A stretch of DNA of 64,000 nucleotides from Vallitalea okinawensis (GCF_002964605.1 NZ_PQDH01000002.1:791090-855089); one strand, 5' to 3'. Positions 9,279-17,837 are shown, counted from the stretch's first letter. Notes: generated from the sequence alone by a model not told the origin. Numbers and translations: made by a program.

Positions 9279-10277
9279 TTATAAGCTGAAACTTGGAGCA
9301 TCTGTTTCTTTTGCCCACAACAGTTTAGTTTCATGATCAAGCTTGCAAAATGCTAAAGCTATACCTCCCATTTCTTGGGTTGTAATAAAATTCCCAATGG
9401 CTGGTTTAAATACTTTCATACCTTTTTGATTGAGTATTTTTTCAACCTCATTAAAGAATATTAGCAATTCCATCATCGTTGTTTGACCACATCCATTGAC
9501 TAATACTGCAACTTCATCGCCACTCTTATAAGGCTTATCATCGATTAGCTTCTCACACATTACCTTTGCAATTTCTTCAGCAGTTGCCAGTTTCATCGTA
9601 TGAGCTGCAGCCTCCCCATGAACTCCCATACCGATTTCGATTTCATCCTCTTCAATCTCAAACATTTTATACCCAGTAATCGGTGATGATCCTGGTACTG
9701 TAGCGACAGTTAAGGTTCTTGTATTATCTCTAACACGTTTAGCCATATTCACCACTTCATGAAGGGAATGTCCTTCATCAGCATAACTACCAGTTATTTT
9801 GTAATTGAATAGGGTCCCAGCAGTTCCTCTTCGCTCATGGATTTCTTCTTTAGGTGCAGAAGCTATGTCGTCGTATAGTATGACACCTTCGCATGTCATA
9901 TCATCATCTTCAGCCATATCCAATGCCATCTTTGCATTGATAACATCTCCAGCGTGATTAGATATTAAAACACATACACCAGCCCCATTGTCAGATGCTT
10001 CTATGGCATCATAAATGGTATCTGGACCTGGTGCTGCAAAAACAGCACCATAAGCATTGGCAGTAAGCATATTACTTCCTACAAAACCTATACAAGCTGG
10101 TTCATGTCCGGAACCATTACCGATAATCACAGCCACTTTATTTTTATCTCTTTTCTTTCTGATAAGTACATTACTATTGTTAAGTTTTTCAATTCGATCG
10201 CCATAAGCTTTAATAAATCCATCTATCGTATCTTTAACAATATTATCTGGATCATTTAAAAACTTTTTAGTTTTCAT
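9279..10277 (-). CDS. dhaK: Dihydroxyacetone-kinase-like subunit DhaK
   Basis: The 332-residue protein carries the DhaK fold. Substrate contacts are GSGHEP (His58) and HAGDVIN (Asp111), and GMGVHGEAA holds His220, the residue that in E. coli DhaK forms a hemiaminal bond with the carbonyl of dihydroxyacetone. DhaK binds a short ketose and presents it to DhaL-ADP. There is no dhaM nearby; instead the operon has EI and HPr. The pair could phosphorylate dihydroxyacetone or a related ketotriose/ketotetrose (DhaK homologues acting on erythrulose are known). The ATG has AAGGAGGG 5-8 bp upstream, and dhaL ends 12 bp before it. Confidence 0.88.
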   Translation of the reverse strand: MKTKKFLNDPDNIVKDTIDGFIKAYGDRIEKLNNSNVLIRKKRDKNKVAVIIGNGSGHEPACIGFVGSNMLTANAYGAVFAAPGPDTIYDAIEASDNGAGVCVLISNHAGDVINAKMALDMAEDDDMTCEGVILYDDIASAPKEEIHERRGTAGTLFNYKITGSYADEGHSLHEVVNMAKRVRDNTRTLTVATVPGSSPITGYKMFEIEEDEIEIGMGVHGEAAAHTMKLATAEEIAKVMCEKLIDDKPYKSGDEVAVLVNGCGQTTMMELLIFFNEVEKILNQKGMKVFKPAIGNFITTQEMGGIALAFCKLDHETKLLWAKETDAPSFSL

Positions 10278-10289
10278 CCATTTCCCTCC

Positions 10290-10931
10290 TTACCTACTTT
10301 TTAAACCATGTATATAATCATTCATGGTTTTGATTAAATAATAAAATGATGTAGCACCAGCATCTTGATGTCCTATGGATTTATCTTGCAAAAATTTGGA
10401 TCGGCCTCTTTTAGCTTTCATGGGAATAGTTGATTGAACACCAGCATCCGCCGCTAAAACTGCGTTATCAAAAGCCCTTTCCAGACTCAGCTTATTGTCT
10501 AATGCCTCTTGAAACGCTTCTACTGTTGGGTGGATAGCATCAATCATTGTTTTATCCCCCACCTTAGCCCCACCTAAATCCATGACTTTTATTTCAGCAT
10601 TTCTAAAACCCACTGCTATTTCCATTAATCCTACTGTCTTTTTACCTTTACACGCTTTTGATAATTCAAGAAAGATACACCCAAATAGAGGTCCCATAGC
10701 CCCACCTAATGTTGAAACTAGAGTTCTTCCATAAACTTTGAAATAATCCCTGCAAGAACCTTCTTCCATTTTTTTTAGTTTTTCAATTGCTGCTTTAGCG
10801 CCTCTAGCCATGGTTACGCCATGATCGCCATCGCCGATGACAGCATCATACATTGATAACTCATCTTCCTTCTCGATAAAGGTGGTAGCAATAACCAATA
10901 GCATGTTATGTACATCTATTCCAGTCAACAT
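10290..10931 (-). CDS. dhaL: Dihydroxyacetone-kinase-like nucleotide-binding subunit DhaL
   Basis: A DhaL-family protein of 213 residues, the usual length. Conserved segments are GDGDHG (Asp34 and Asp36, Mg/ADP binding), GGAMGPLFG, VGDKTMIDA and GRSKFLQDKSIGHQDAGAT. I choose the ATG at 10931 because a GGAGG lies 7 bp upstream; a 13-codon extension to 10970 starts without one. DhaL carries ADP/ATP and passes phosphate to the ketose on DhaK. In PTS-type systems ADP on DhaL is rephosphorylated by DhaM, which is absent here, so either an ATP-dependent mode or phosphate donation from another operon PTS protein would be needed. It lies between the epimerase and dhaK. Confidence 0.88.
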   Translation of the reverse strand: MLTGIDVHNMLLVIATTFIEKEDELSMYDAVIGDGDHGVTMARGAKAAIEKLKKMEEGSCRDYFKVYGRTLVSTLGGAMGPLFGCIFLELSKACKGKKTVGLMEIAVGFRNAEIKVMDLGGAKVGDKTMIDAIHPTVEAFQEALDNKLSLERAFDNAVLAADAGVQSTIPMKAKRGRSKFLQDKSIGHQDAGATSFYYLIKTMNDYIHGLKSR

Positions 10932-11002
10932 ATTTTTTCCTCCTGTCAATACTTCTCTTTTCCAATTCAATTAATCGTATCTGAAAATTTAAAATATTCC
11001 AC

Positions 11003-11851
11003 TTACTCTTTTGTACTCAATAAGCTCTTCATAAATTTAATGCCTTTTCTTGCCACTTCATTACCACTTTTATCTATTGAACGCCATATAAAGACGTCTT
11101 TTCCAACTTCACAATTAGGCATCACAAAATTCTCTAAAATAATCCAACGATTATAACCAATATCTTGTATGCCTTCTTTAACTTCTTGCCAATTGATATG
11201 CCCTGTTCCGGGAACCCCTCTATTATTCTCGCAGAAGTGAATATGATAGATATCTTTATTCCCATTCACTAAAGCTTGCTTTAATGATTTTTCTTCAATA
11301 TTAGCATGAAATGTATCAAAATGTAATTTAATATGTGGATGATTGATTTCTCGAATATAATTTTTTCCTTCCTCAACAGTATTCAAAAAATAAGTTTCAT
11401 ATCTGTTGAGGATTTCTAGGGCTAATACAACCCCCTTTTCTTTAGCATAGTTCCCGATCTTAGCTAAATTTTCTAAACTAGTTTGAATGCACTCTTTTCC
11501 TTCTTCACGAGTCATGTATTGCCCCCATGGAGCGTATAATACACCTCCTAGGCAATCTGTCTCTAATTCATTGCAGATGTCAATACACTTTCTTAAATGA
11601 TGTAATCCATTCTCCTGAATAGATGTATCCAAGGATGATATATCTCTCTGGTTATTTAGTCCTGTACCACAAGTACACTTCATTTCATAATCTTTTAAAC
11701 GTCTTTTAGCCTTTTTTATATCAAATTGTTCTGGGTTCATAAGAGGAAATTCAACCCCATCGTAACCATAAACCTTAGAAGGCTCTATGTATTGAAAGAC
11801 GTCTTCATCCCATGTTTTTGTATATGTCGACAAGTGTATACCAAATTTCAT
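11003..11851 (-). CDS. Sugar (phosphate) epimerase/isomerase, D-tagatose/D-psicose 3-epimerase-like
   Basis: A 282-residue TIM barrel of the xylose-isomerase-like/AP-endonuclease-2 superfamily. The four metal ligands of the D-psicose/D-tagatose 3-epimerase group can be placed: Glu146 (LALEILNR), Asp179 (FDTFH), His205 (HIHFCE) and Glu240 (ILENFV). The segments GGVLYAPWG and NNRGVPGTGHINW are also typical. These enzymes epimerise ketoses at C3; some relatives isomerise tetrulose phosphates. It is separated from the upstream IIC gene by 85 bp holding a stable hairpin, and from dhaL by 71 bp. In the operon it would reshape the imported sugar before cleavage; the exact substrate is unknown. Confidence 0.85.
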   Translation of the reverse strand: MKFGIHLSTYTKTWDEDVFQYIEPSKVYGYDGVEFPLMNPEQFDIKKAKRRLKDYEMKCTCGTGLNNQRDISSLDTSIQENGLHHLRKCIDICNELETDCLGGVLYAPWGQYMTREEGKECIQTSLENLAKIGNYAKEKGVVLALEILNRYETYFLNTVEEGKNYIREINHPHIKLHFDTFHANIEEKSLKQALVNGNKDIYHIHFCENNRGVPGTGHINWQEVKEGIQDIGYNRWIILENFVMPNCEVGKDVFIWRSIDKSGNEVARKGIKFMKSLLSTKE

Positions 11852-11891
11852 AATAACCTCCTTTTACATGTTTTAATGTGTCTTTTAAAGA

Positions 11892-11923
11892 ACATATGAC
11901 ACACAAAATTGTGTGCCATATGT
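11892..11923 (-). other. Intercistronic hairpin between IIC and epimerase genes
   Basis: Arms 11892-11898/11917-11923 and 11900-11905/11910-11915 form a 13-bp stem with one mismatch and an AAAT loop. On the minus strand it is not followed by a clear T run, so it reads as an mRNA-stabilising or partial attenuation hairpin that could set transporter:enzyme ratios rather than as a full terminator. Confidence 0.55.
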
Positions 11924-11936
11924 TTTTATGACCTAC

Positions 11937-13247
11937 CTAACTGAATAAATTACCGATCCAATAACTGATGACTGACCATAATGAGAAATCATTACCACCA
12001 AATAACTGGTTAAAGCCTGCTGCTGTATTGAACACCACACCTATGGAAACTGAAACCAAGAAAATCATAAGAATACCACTAACTATACTTGTTATGATAG
12101 CCGCTCTTCGACCACCAGTGGCGTTGGCAAAAATAGCTCCTGGTGCAACATCAAAGAAACATGCTACAGTTAACGGTATAACAGCGTAAGTTAATGTTCC
12201 AGTTGATGCTAGAACTAATATCGTTCCTATACTTGTAATCATACTGACGATAAAACCAATAAGTAACGCATTAGGTGCATACGGAAATATCATTGGTATA
12301 TCAAGGGCGGGAATGGCATTTGGAATAAGTTTATCAGATATTCCTTTAAATGCAGGTATGATCTCACCAAGCATTAATCGAACACCAGTTAATAGAATAG
12401 TTAACCCTGCTCCAAAAGTTAAACCTGCCATTAAACTAAATGTAAATAAGTCATATTGCATTCCAGGAATTGTGTTGATTGAACCTAAGGCAGAACCGAA
12501 CACTTCTACTCTTGCTTCTTGCCCTATGATGAGACCAACGACAATATAAGTTAAAAACATGACCAATGATGTGATAATGGTTGTATCTCTTAAGAAATCC
12601 AGACTGCTTGGAATTTTTATATCTTCAGTAGATTTCTCTTTATCACCAAAGAATTTTCCGATTAAAGAGCCGATGAAGCAATAAATAGCAGCAGTATGAC
12701 CAATAGTAAAGTCATCTGATCCTGTCACTTGCTTGACAAATGGTTTCAATAGTGCTGGTACAACAATGATATAAAGAGCTAAAAATGCTGTTGCAAATAC
12801 TACTAAAACTGTCCCATCTAATCCCGCTTCAACACCTGCTGAAACAAATATGTATGACATCCAGAAGAAGATATGTCCTGTTAAGAAGATATTCTTCATT
12901 GGTGTAAATCTTGCTGCGATAATATTGATGATGAAAGCTAGAACGATAACTAAACCAATCGTTGATCCATGAGTACCAAGTATATCCAACCAAGCAGTAG
13001 GGTTAAATTGATTGGCTTCTGGCAAGTTATATAAAGTAGCAAATGCTGTTGATAAAGGTGATGCTGCTGTACCTATTAGGTTAACACCTATGAACAAAAT
13101 AATAACACCTATAATTGTTTTAAACGTCCCTTTAATGATCTCTCCGATACTTTTCCTTTGAAGAATTAAACCTATCATGGCTATGACGCCAAGAAATATT
13201 GACGGTTGTTTAAAAATGTTACTGGTGAGATAGCTAATAAAACTCAT
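11937..13247 (-). CDS. PTS EIIC, ascorbate (UlaA/SgaT) family
   Basis: A 436-residue polytopic membrane protein. The N-terminal region resembles E. coli UlaA closely (LLGIVTCIGYILLRKS-type opening, then GTFKTIIG), as do KNIFLTGHIFF, a GSDDFTIGHTAA segment and DKLIPNAIPALD, so it belongs to the ascorbate-type IIC family of the AG superfamily, not the glucose or lactose types. It transports and, with IIB, phosphorylates a sugar or sugar acid at the cytoplasmic membrane. Length is close to the family's ~460. A GGGGAGG site precedes the ATG. The operon lacks the usual ula enzymes (lactonase UlaG, decarboxylase UlaD), so ascorbate is unlikely to be the substrate. Confidence 0.92.
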   Translation of the reverse strand: MSFISYLTSNIFKQPSIFLGVIAMIGLILQRKSIGEIIKGTFKTIIGVIILFIGVNLIGTAASPLSTAFATLYNLPEANQFNPTAWLDILGTHGSTIGLVIVLAFIINIIAARFTPMKNIFLTGHIFFWMSYIFVSAGVEAGLDGTVLVVFATAFLALYIIVVPALLKPFVKQVTGSDDFTIGHTAAIYCFIGSLIGKFFGDKEKSTEDIKIPSSLDFLRDTTIITSLVMFLTYIVVGLIIGQEARVEVFGSALGSINTIPGMQYDLFTFSLMAGLTFGAGLTILLTGVRLMLGEIIPAFKGISDKLIPNAIPALDIPMIFPYAPNALLIGFIVSMITSIGTILVLASTGTLTYAVIPLTVACFFDVAPGAIFANATGGRRAAIITSIVSGILMIFLVSVSIGVVFNTAAGFNQLFGGNDFSLWSVISYWIGNLFS

Positions 13248-13297
13248 TGTTCATCCTCCCCTTATTTAGAATTAAGAAAATTCTTAATTTTTATTAA

Positions 13298-13324
13298 AGC
13301 GTAAAAGGTACATGACCTTTCGCT
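13298..13324 (-). other. Intercistronic hairpin between IIB and IIC genes
   Basis: AAAGGT (13304-13309) pairs with ACCTTT (13315-13320), extended by AGCG/CGCT-type outer pairs, in the 102-bp gap between IIB and IIC. There is no good T run directly after it on the minus strand. Possible mRNA stabiliser or weak attenuator. Confidence 0.35.
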
Positions 13325-13349
13325 ATTAATACGTTTGAATATGACTTCT

Positions 13350-13640
13350 TTATAGTAACTTTTTAATAACAGGTACTCCTTTTTGTGAGATTTCACTATT
13401 ATCCATAAAGTTATCAATTTGCACCAGTGGTATTGTAACCTTAGATTGAAGCTGTGAATAAAGTTCCTTGGAAGTAAAAATAATATCAGCACTAATAGAA
13501 CCCGCAGTTGTTAAATCTGCATTGTTAACTTCTGCATCAATGTTGTTTTCTCTAAGTACTTTTTCAATGTTCATCTTAAGAATCAAACTTGTTCCTACCC
13601 CAAAACCACACACAGCTAACACCTTAATCTTTTTCGCCAT
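13350..13640 (-). CDS. PTS EIIB, ascorbate/lactose-type
   Basis: A 96-residue single-domain IIB protein. The phosphorylated cysteine lies in the N-terminal loop VCGFGVGTSL (Cys11), the P-loop typical of ascorbate (UlaB/SgaB) and galactitol IIBs. It accepts phosphate from an EIIA and gives it to the sugar carried by the neighbouring IIC. A GGGGG-containing site precedes the ATG, and the gene follows the PRD regulator by 14 bp. No free EIIA gene accompanies it, so the phosphate donor is probably the EIIA domain of that regulator. Confidence 0.9.
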   Translation of the reverse strand: MAKKIKVLAVCGFGVGTSLILKMNIEKVLRENNIDAEVNNADLTTAGSISADIIFTSKELYSQLQSKVTIPLVQIDNFMDNSEISQKGVPVIKKLL

Positions 13641-13654
13641 TCTAATACCCCCAT

Positions 13655-15664
13655 TTAATTTAGAATTTTATCTAATATAACTTTTTTATCCTTTGCGCCT
13701 TTTAAGAATTCAACATTTTCTTCTATGGCTAAAAACTTAGCTAAATCCTGCAATGCTTTCAAATGGTCATTCCCATTCTCTGCACCAAAAGCAAAAATTA
13801 TACTAACAGGATCATTCATATCACTTCCGAAGTTTATTGGTTCTTTCAAAGTAATCATACTCATACAAGTTTCCTTTACAGTTCCATCTGGTCTTGCATG
13901 AGCAAATGCAATGCCTGGCATGATCACAATATAAGGACCTAGATCTCTGATGGCTTGAACCATATTGTCAACATATTCAAGCTCTACTTTTTCATTTTGA
14001 AGTAAAGGTATAGACGCTTTTCGAATGGCATCTTCCCAATCCATTGCGTCAACTCCTAATTCAATCATATCTATATTAAGTAATTCATCAAGCAAAATAA
14101 CCCTACCTCCTTCAGTATACTTGGATTGATTGTATTTATAGATCTGCTTAAATTTATTCAACTTTATTAACGTCTGGTTAATCTTAAATATATCCTTGTT
14201 GTCAATGAAAGGGGTTACCCTCCTTACTTCAACGTCTTTTATTTTGAATTTATCTGTTGTGATTATAAGATCTATCTCATTTTTATACTGTTCATAATCA
14301 TGAATTGAACAAGTCTCTATAATACCTAAATCAGGGAAATTCATTTTTAATTTCGTTGTTAGGAGATTAAGTAAAGCCAACCCTTCAATACATACCACCA
14401 ATGCTGTTAATTTATAATTTTCTTTATAATTACGCTCATAAGCTGCTCGAATATGTAAGGTTATATATGCAATTTCAGCATCTTCAAAGGTATACATATT
14501 TTCAAAGGACTGAAGACTCTCTTTAACAATTTGAAAAACAAGGGGATATCGACTTGTTATCTCATTGGTATAATCATTCTTGATTTGCTTATTATTCTTA
14601 ATGCGTATCAATGATGTTTTTAGATGTAATCCTAATCCATTATATAATTTCTTATCATGGTTGAACTCTACATTAAGTTCATTCTCAGCATAATGTATGA
14701 CGTGCCTTGTAATTCTTGTTACATCTTCTTCTAACTGAGTATTAGTATCGTATTTTATCAAATGATTTGCTTGATAGGACCTTGCTTCCATTAATCGAAT
14801 AGCTATTTCATTCTCTTCTTCTGGTATAACATCTATCGAAAAAAGCTTTTGTAATCTCTTAGCAATCAGAAAGCTAATTTCATTTTCTAGCTTATCAATA
14901 ATCACCAACTCTTTATCAATGTAGTGACACTTCGAAAGACGATTCACTGTAATCGTCATATAGACCAGTAATCTTGCTATAGCGGTATCTGTTAGATAGA
15001 ATTTATACTCTTTTTCTATATTCATGATTTCATTAAAAATTATTTTCATGTTCTCAAAATGAAAAGATTTATATTTGCTTTTACAGAATTCTATTAATTC
15101 TTGATAAGCTTCATCATCATTCATGGCTAAAATAATATTATGTATATCAAATATATCTAAAAATACTTCAACCAGTACGATTCTCTTATGTATCTCTTCA
15201 CCTCTTATAGCTAATCCTTTACCATAGATTTTATTAAGCTTTAAGTTATTAGACTCCAAATAGAGTTCTACCTTTTTTATGACCTTCAAAATGGTATTTC
15301 TACTTAATAGAAGGTGATTGCATATATCCTCTATGGACATGTTTTTCTCGCTGGATAATAGTTCTATGATAACGAAGTTAACTCTTTCTTTCTCCGTTAA
15401 AACCCTATTCTCTACTGAGAGAAACTTCAATTTCTCAAGTAAAAGAACAGAATCAGTAGCTGCTTTAATCTTGATTCCTTTTTTTGGTACTTTAACAACT
15501 ATGGCTTTATTCTCATTCAGCCAGTATTCAATGATTTCTAGATCATATCGAATTGTTCGTATACTGACTTGATGTTGCTCAGCAATTGCCTTAGCAGAAA
15601 TGTATTCATTTTTATTAAGAAGATCAGTTATGATTTCTGTTTGCCGCTTATTTAAGCAATACAT
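13655..15664 (-). CDS. BglG-family PRD regulator with IIB-like and EIIA domains
   Basis: A PTS-controlled regulator of 669 residues: two N-terminal helix-turn-helix regions (about 5-60 and 90-130), two PRD domains (about 190-400), a IIB-like domain (about 415-500) and a C-terminal mannitol/fructose-type EIIA domain (about 525-669). PRD histidines are visible in GLHLKTSLIR and YITLHIRAAYER; the first half of PRD1 reads MTITVNRL where a His is common. The IIB-like loop keeps its cysteine (VVCIEGLALL) but not the GxGTS. The EIIA has an intact active site, AFAHARP (His589). It probably activates this operon when the sugar is present. As the only EIIA in the cluster it may also serve transport. 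It starts at an ATG with AGAGG close upstream, 24 bp after the HPr gene. Confidence 0.9.
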   Translation of the reverse strand: MYCLNKRQTEIITDLLNKNEYISAKAIAEQHQVSIRTIRYDLEIIEYWLNENKAIVVKVPKKGIKIKAATDSVLLLEKLKFLSVENRVLTEKERVNFVIIELLSSEKNMSIEDICNHLLLSRNTILKVIKKVELYLESNNLKLNKIYGKGLAIRGEEIHKRIVLVEVFLDIFDIHNIILAMNDDEAYQELIEFCKSKYKSFHFENMKIIFNEIMNIEKEYKFYLTDTAIARLLVYMTITVNRLSKCHYIDKELVIIDKLENEISFLIAKRLQKLFSIDVIPEEENEIAIRLMEARSYQANHLIKYDTNTQLEEDVTRITRHVIHYAENELNVEFNHDKKLYNGLGLHLKTSLIRIKNNKQIKNDYTNEITSRYPLVFQIVKESLQSFENMYTFEDAEIAYITLHIRAAYERNYKENYKLTALVVCIEGLALLNLLTTKLKMNFPDLGIIETCSIHDYEQYKNEIDLIITTDKFKIKDVEVRRVTPFIDNKDIFKINQTLIKLNKFKQIYKYNQSKYTEGGRVILLDELLNIDMIELGVDAMDWEDAIRKASIPLLQNEKVELEYVDNMVQAIRDLGPYIVIMPGIAFAHARPDGTVKETCMSMITLKEPINFGSDMNDPVSIIFAFGAENGNDHLKALQDLAKFLAIEENVEFLKGAKDKKVILDKILN

Positions 15665-15688
15665 AGGCCTCTATCCTTTACTCATAAT

Positions 15689-15952
15689 CTACTCATTGAA
15701 ACCACTTTCTACTAGCTCTTGTAAGGCTTCGATTGCTTCCTTTTCATCCTGTCCATCTGCTTCTAATGTAATGGTACAGCCACATGCTGCTCCCAAAGTT
15801 AAAATACCTAAAATCCCTTTAGCATCTACCTTTACACCATCTTTTTCAACGGTTATTTGAGATTTAAATTCTTTTGCAAGTCTAATGAATAAATTGGCTG
15901 GTCGAGCATGTAAGCCAGCTTCATTAATTAATTTCACACTACTTGATGTCAT
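15689..15952 (-). CDS. HPr-family phosphocarrier lacking the Ser46 site
   Basis: An 87-residue HPr. The active histidine is exactly His15 (GLHARPA), so it can carry phosphate from enzyme I. At position 46, where Gram-positive HPr has the serine phosphorylated by HPr kinase, the residue is glycine (AKGILGIL). Without it the protein should be invisible to HPrK and unable to act with CcpA. This is the mirror image of Crh, which keeps Ser46 but lacks His15. The gene overlaps the end of the EI gene by 14 nt and has a GGAGGG site. It is best read as a pathway-dedicated HPr paralog; a housekeeping ptsH is expected elsewhere. Confidence 0.9.
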   Translation of the reverse strand: MTSSSVKLINEAGLHARPANLFIRLAKEFKSQITVEKDGVKVDAKGILGILTLGAACGCTITLEADGQDEKEAIEALQELVESGFNE

Positions 15953-17654
15953 CTAATTCCCTCCCACATAAGTACTTCTCTATCTTTGATCCTTCACTCC
16001 AATTTAATACTTTTAATAATCTTTGAACTTCTTCATAATAAAGATTATTTATAAGGTATCTTGATCTTGGTATCATACTACTACTCATACTGAATTCATC
16101 TAACCCCATAGCCAGTAACAAAGGAATAAGTTTCTCATTGGAAGCTGCTTCCCCACACATACCAACCCAGATGCCTTCACAGTGTGCATTCTTGATAATC
16201 ATATGAATGAGTCTCAACACTCCTGGATTATACTCACTATAGAGATAACTAATGTTTTCATTTCCACGATCAACAGCAACAGTATACTGAATAAGATCAT
16301 TAGTGCCAATACTAAAAAAATCAACTTCTTTAGCAAACTGATCTGATAATAGAGCAGCTGATGGTACTTCAATCATCATTCCTATTTCAACATCATCATT
16401 ATAAGGTACCTTTTCTATGTCCAAAAGCTTTTTGGCTTGATCCAAAAGTCCTTTAGCCTGTTTTAACTCTTCCATTGAAGATATCATAGGAAACATAATC
16501 TTTATGTTGCCATGACAGCTAGCTCTTAACAACGCTTTTAGCTGTGTAAGAAATATATCTACTTGATTCAAACATAGTCTAATAGCACGATATCCTAAAA
16601 AAGGATTCATCTCTTTTGGCATATTGAGATAAGGAATCTCCTTGTCGCCTCCAATATCCAACGTTCGTATAATGACAGGTTGATTATTCATTTTAATAGC
16701 CACCTGTTTGTACACCTGAAACTGTTCCTCTTCTGTTGGCAGATAACTTTGATCCAAATATAAGAATTCAGTTCGAAATAATCCAATACCTTCTGCTCCA
16801 TTTTCAATAGCCTGATCCAAATCATTTAATGTGCCGATATTAGCAGCAATATCTACTTTACGATTATCTTTGGTTATTGTGCTCTGGTCTCTATATGTCT
16901 CATGTACTTTTTTAGCAAGTAGTTTCTGTTCTTTTCTATTTTCATAGAGAACTATTTGTTCTGGCTCTGGATTTAAAACCACTTTTCCTGTATCTCCATC
17001 CATGATGATAAAATCGCCATCTTTAACCTCTTTGAGAATATACTTTACCCCTACAACTGCTGGTATTTCCAATGTTCTGGCTATAATAGCAGAATGGGAA
17101 GTTTTTCCACCTGATTCAGTTACAAATCCTTTTACATGCTCCCCATCTAACCCAACAGTATCTGATGGTGTTAAATCTTTGGCTACAATTATGACCTCTT
17201 CCTTTAAATTAGAAAGATCCGTCTTTATAATCCCCAACAAGTTCTCTATGATTCGATTAGCAACATCCTTTAAGTCCAAGGCTCTCTCTTTAAAATAATC
17301 GTTTTCTATTTGTTTGAATTGCTCTATGTATTTTTCAAAGACACATTCAACAACAACCTCAGAATTAATTTCTTCTATTAATATTTTTTCTTTTATTTCT
17401 GTCATAAGAGTTTCATCTTCAAGAATCATTAAATGGGCTTCAAAAATACTAGCTTCATCTTTTCCAACCTCTTGAAGAACTTTGTCATACAACGCTTGAA
17501 TCTGTTCTTTACTTTTATCAAAAGCTCTTATCAATCGAATAATTTCTTGATCACAATCTATAATAGGACGTTTTTCTATTTGATATAAATCTTGTTTAAA
17601 TACTTTAACCCTCCCAAGTGTTATACCTGGTGATGCTCCGATCCCATTAAACAC
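15939..17654 (-). CDS. PTS enzyme I (phosphoenolpyruvate-protein phosphotransferase)
   Basis: Enzyme I of 571 residues, normal length. The phosphorylated histidine is His187 in GGKTSHSAI (usually GGRTSHSAI). The C-terminal PEP-binding barrel has FRTEFLY, GYRAIR, the FSIGTNDL segment and the catalytic cysteine in GMCGEAA. It takes phosphate from PEP to HPr in the cytoplasm. It starts at GTG (17654) behind a GGGGGTGG site. It is the promoter-proximal gene of the operon, with HPr translationally coupled behind it. EI embedded in a sugar operon and paired with a Ser46-less HPr suggests a dedicated phosphorelay in addition to a general ptsHI. Confidence 0.93.
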   Translation of the reverse strand: MFNGIGASPGITLGRVKVFKQDLYQIEKRPIIDCDQEIIRLIRAFDKSKEQIQALYDKVLQEVGKDEASIFEAHLMILEDETLMTEIKEKILIEEINSEVVVECVFEKYIEQFKQIENDYFKERALDLKDVANRIIENLLGIIKTDLSNLKEEVIIVAKDLTPSDTVGLDGEHVKGFVTESGGKTSHSAIIARTLEIPAVVGVKYILKEVKDGDFIIMDGDTGKVVLNPEPEQIVLYENRKEQKLLAKKVHETYRDQSTITKDNRKVDIAANIGTLNDLDQAIENGAEGIGLFRTEFLYLDQSYLPTEEEQFQVYKQVAIKMNNQPVIIRTLDIGGDKEIPYLNMPKEMNPFLGYRAIRLCLNQVDIFLTQLKALLRASCHGNIKIMFPMISSMEELKQAKGLLDQAKKLLDIEKVPYNDDVEIGMMIEVPSAALLSDQFAKEVDFFSIGTNDLIQYTVAVDRGNENISYLYSEYNPGVLRLIHMIIKNAHCEGIWVGMCGEAASNEKLIPLLLAMGLDEFSMSSSMIPRSRYLINNLYYEEVQRLLKVLNWSEGSKIEKYLCGRELDDIK

Positions 17655-17694
17655 AAAGCCACCCCCATCACTTTTAACAATTACTTACATTAAT

Positions 17695-17736
17695 ATCTTA
17701 CCAACATTATGAAAAGTTTACAAGACCAAAGTCTTG
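17695..17736 (-). promoter_or_regulatory. Candidate PTS operon promoter with palindromic operator
   Basis: Minus-strand -35 TTGTAA (17718-17723), a 17-bp spacer and -10 TAAGAT (17695-17700) lie upstream of the enzyme I gene. The inverted repeat CAAGAC-caaa-GTCTTG (17721-17736) overlaps the -35 edge and extends upstream, the right place for an activator or repressor of the operon such as the PRD regulator. Inferred from sequence only. Confidence 0.5.
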
Positions 17737-17837
17737 CACCTATAGTTGCAAAATATTGTACCCCATTTTTCAATATAATATTGTATAATAATATTATATT
17801 TTGCATTTTTTTAAAGGAGATTTATGGAGGTGCCATT

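Noticed and set aside
11892-11923. Full terminator between IIC and epimerase genes
   Set aside because: The stem is good, but on the minus strand it is not followed by a T run, so I keep it only as an intercistronic hairpin.
13262-13492. A 76-codon minus-strand frame overlapping IIB
   Set aside because: Most of it overlaps the clear IIB gene in another frame on the same strand, with no ribosome site or protein-like sequence.
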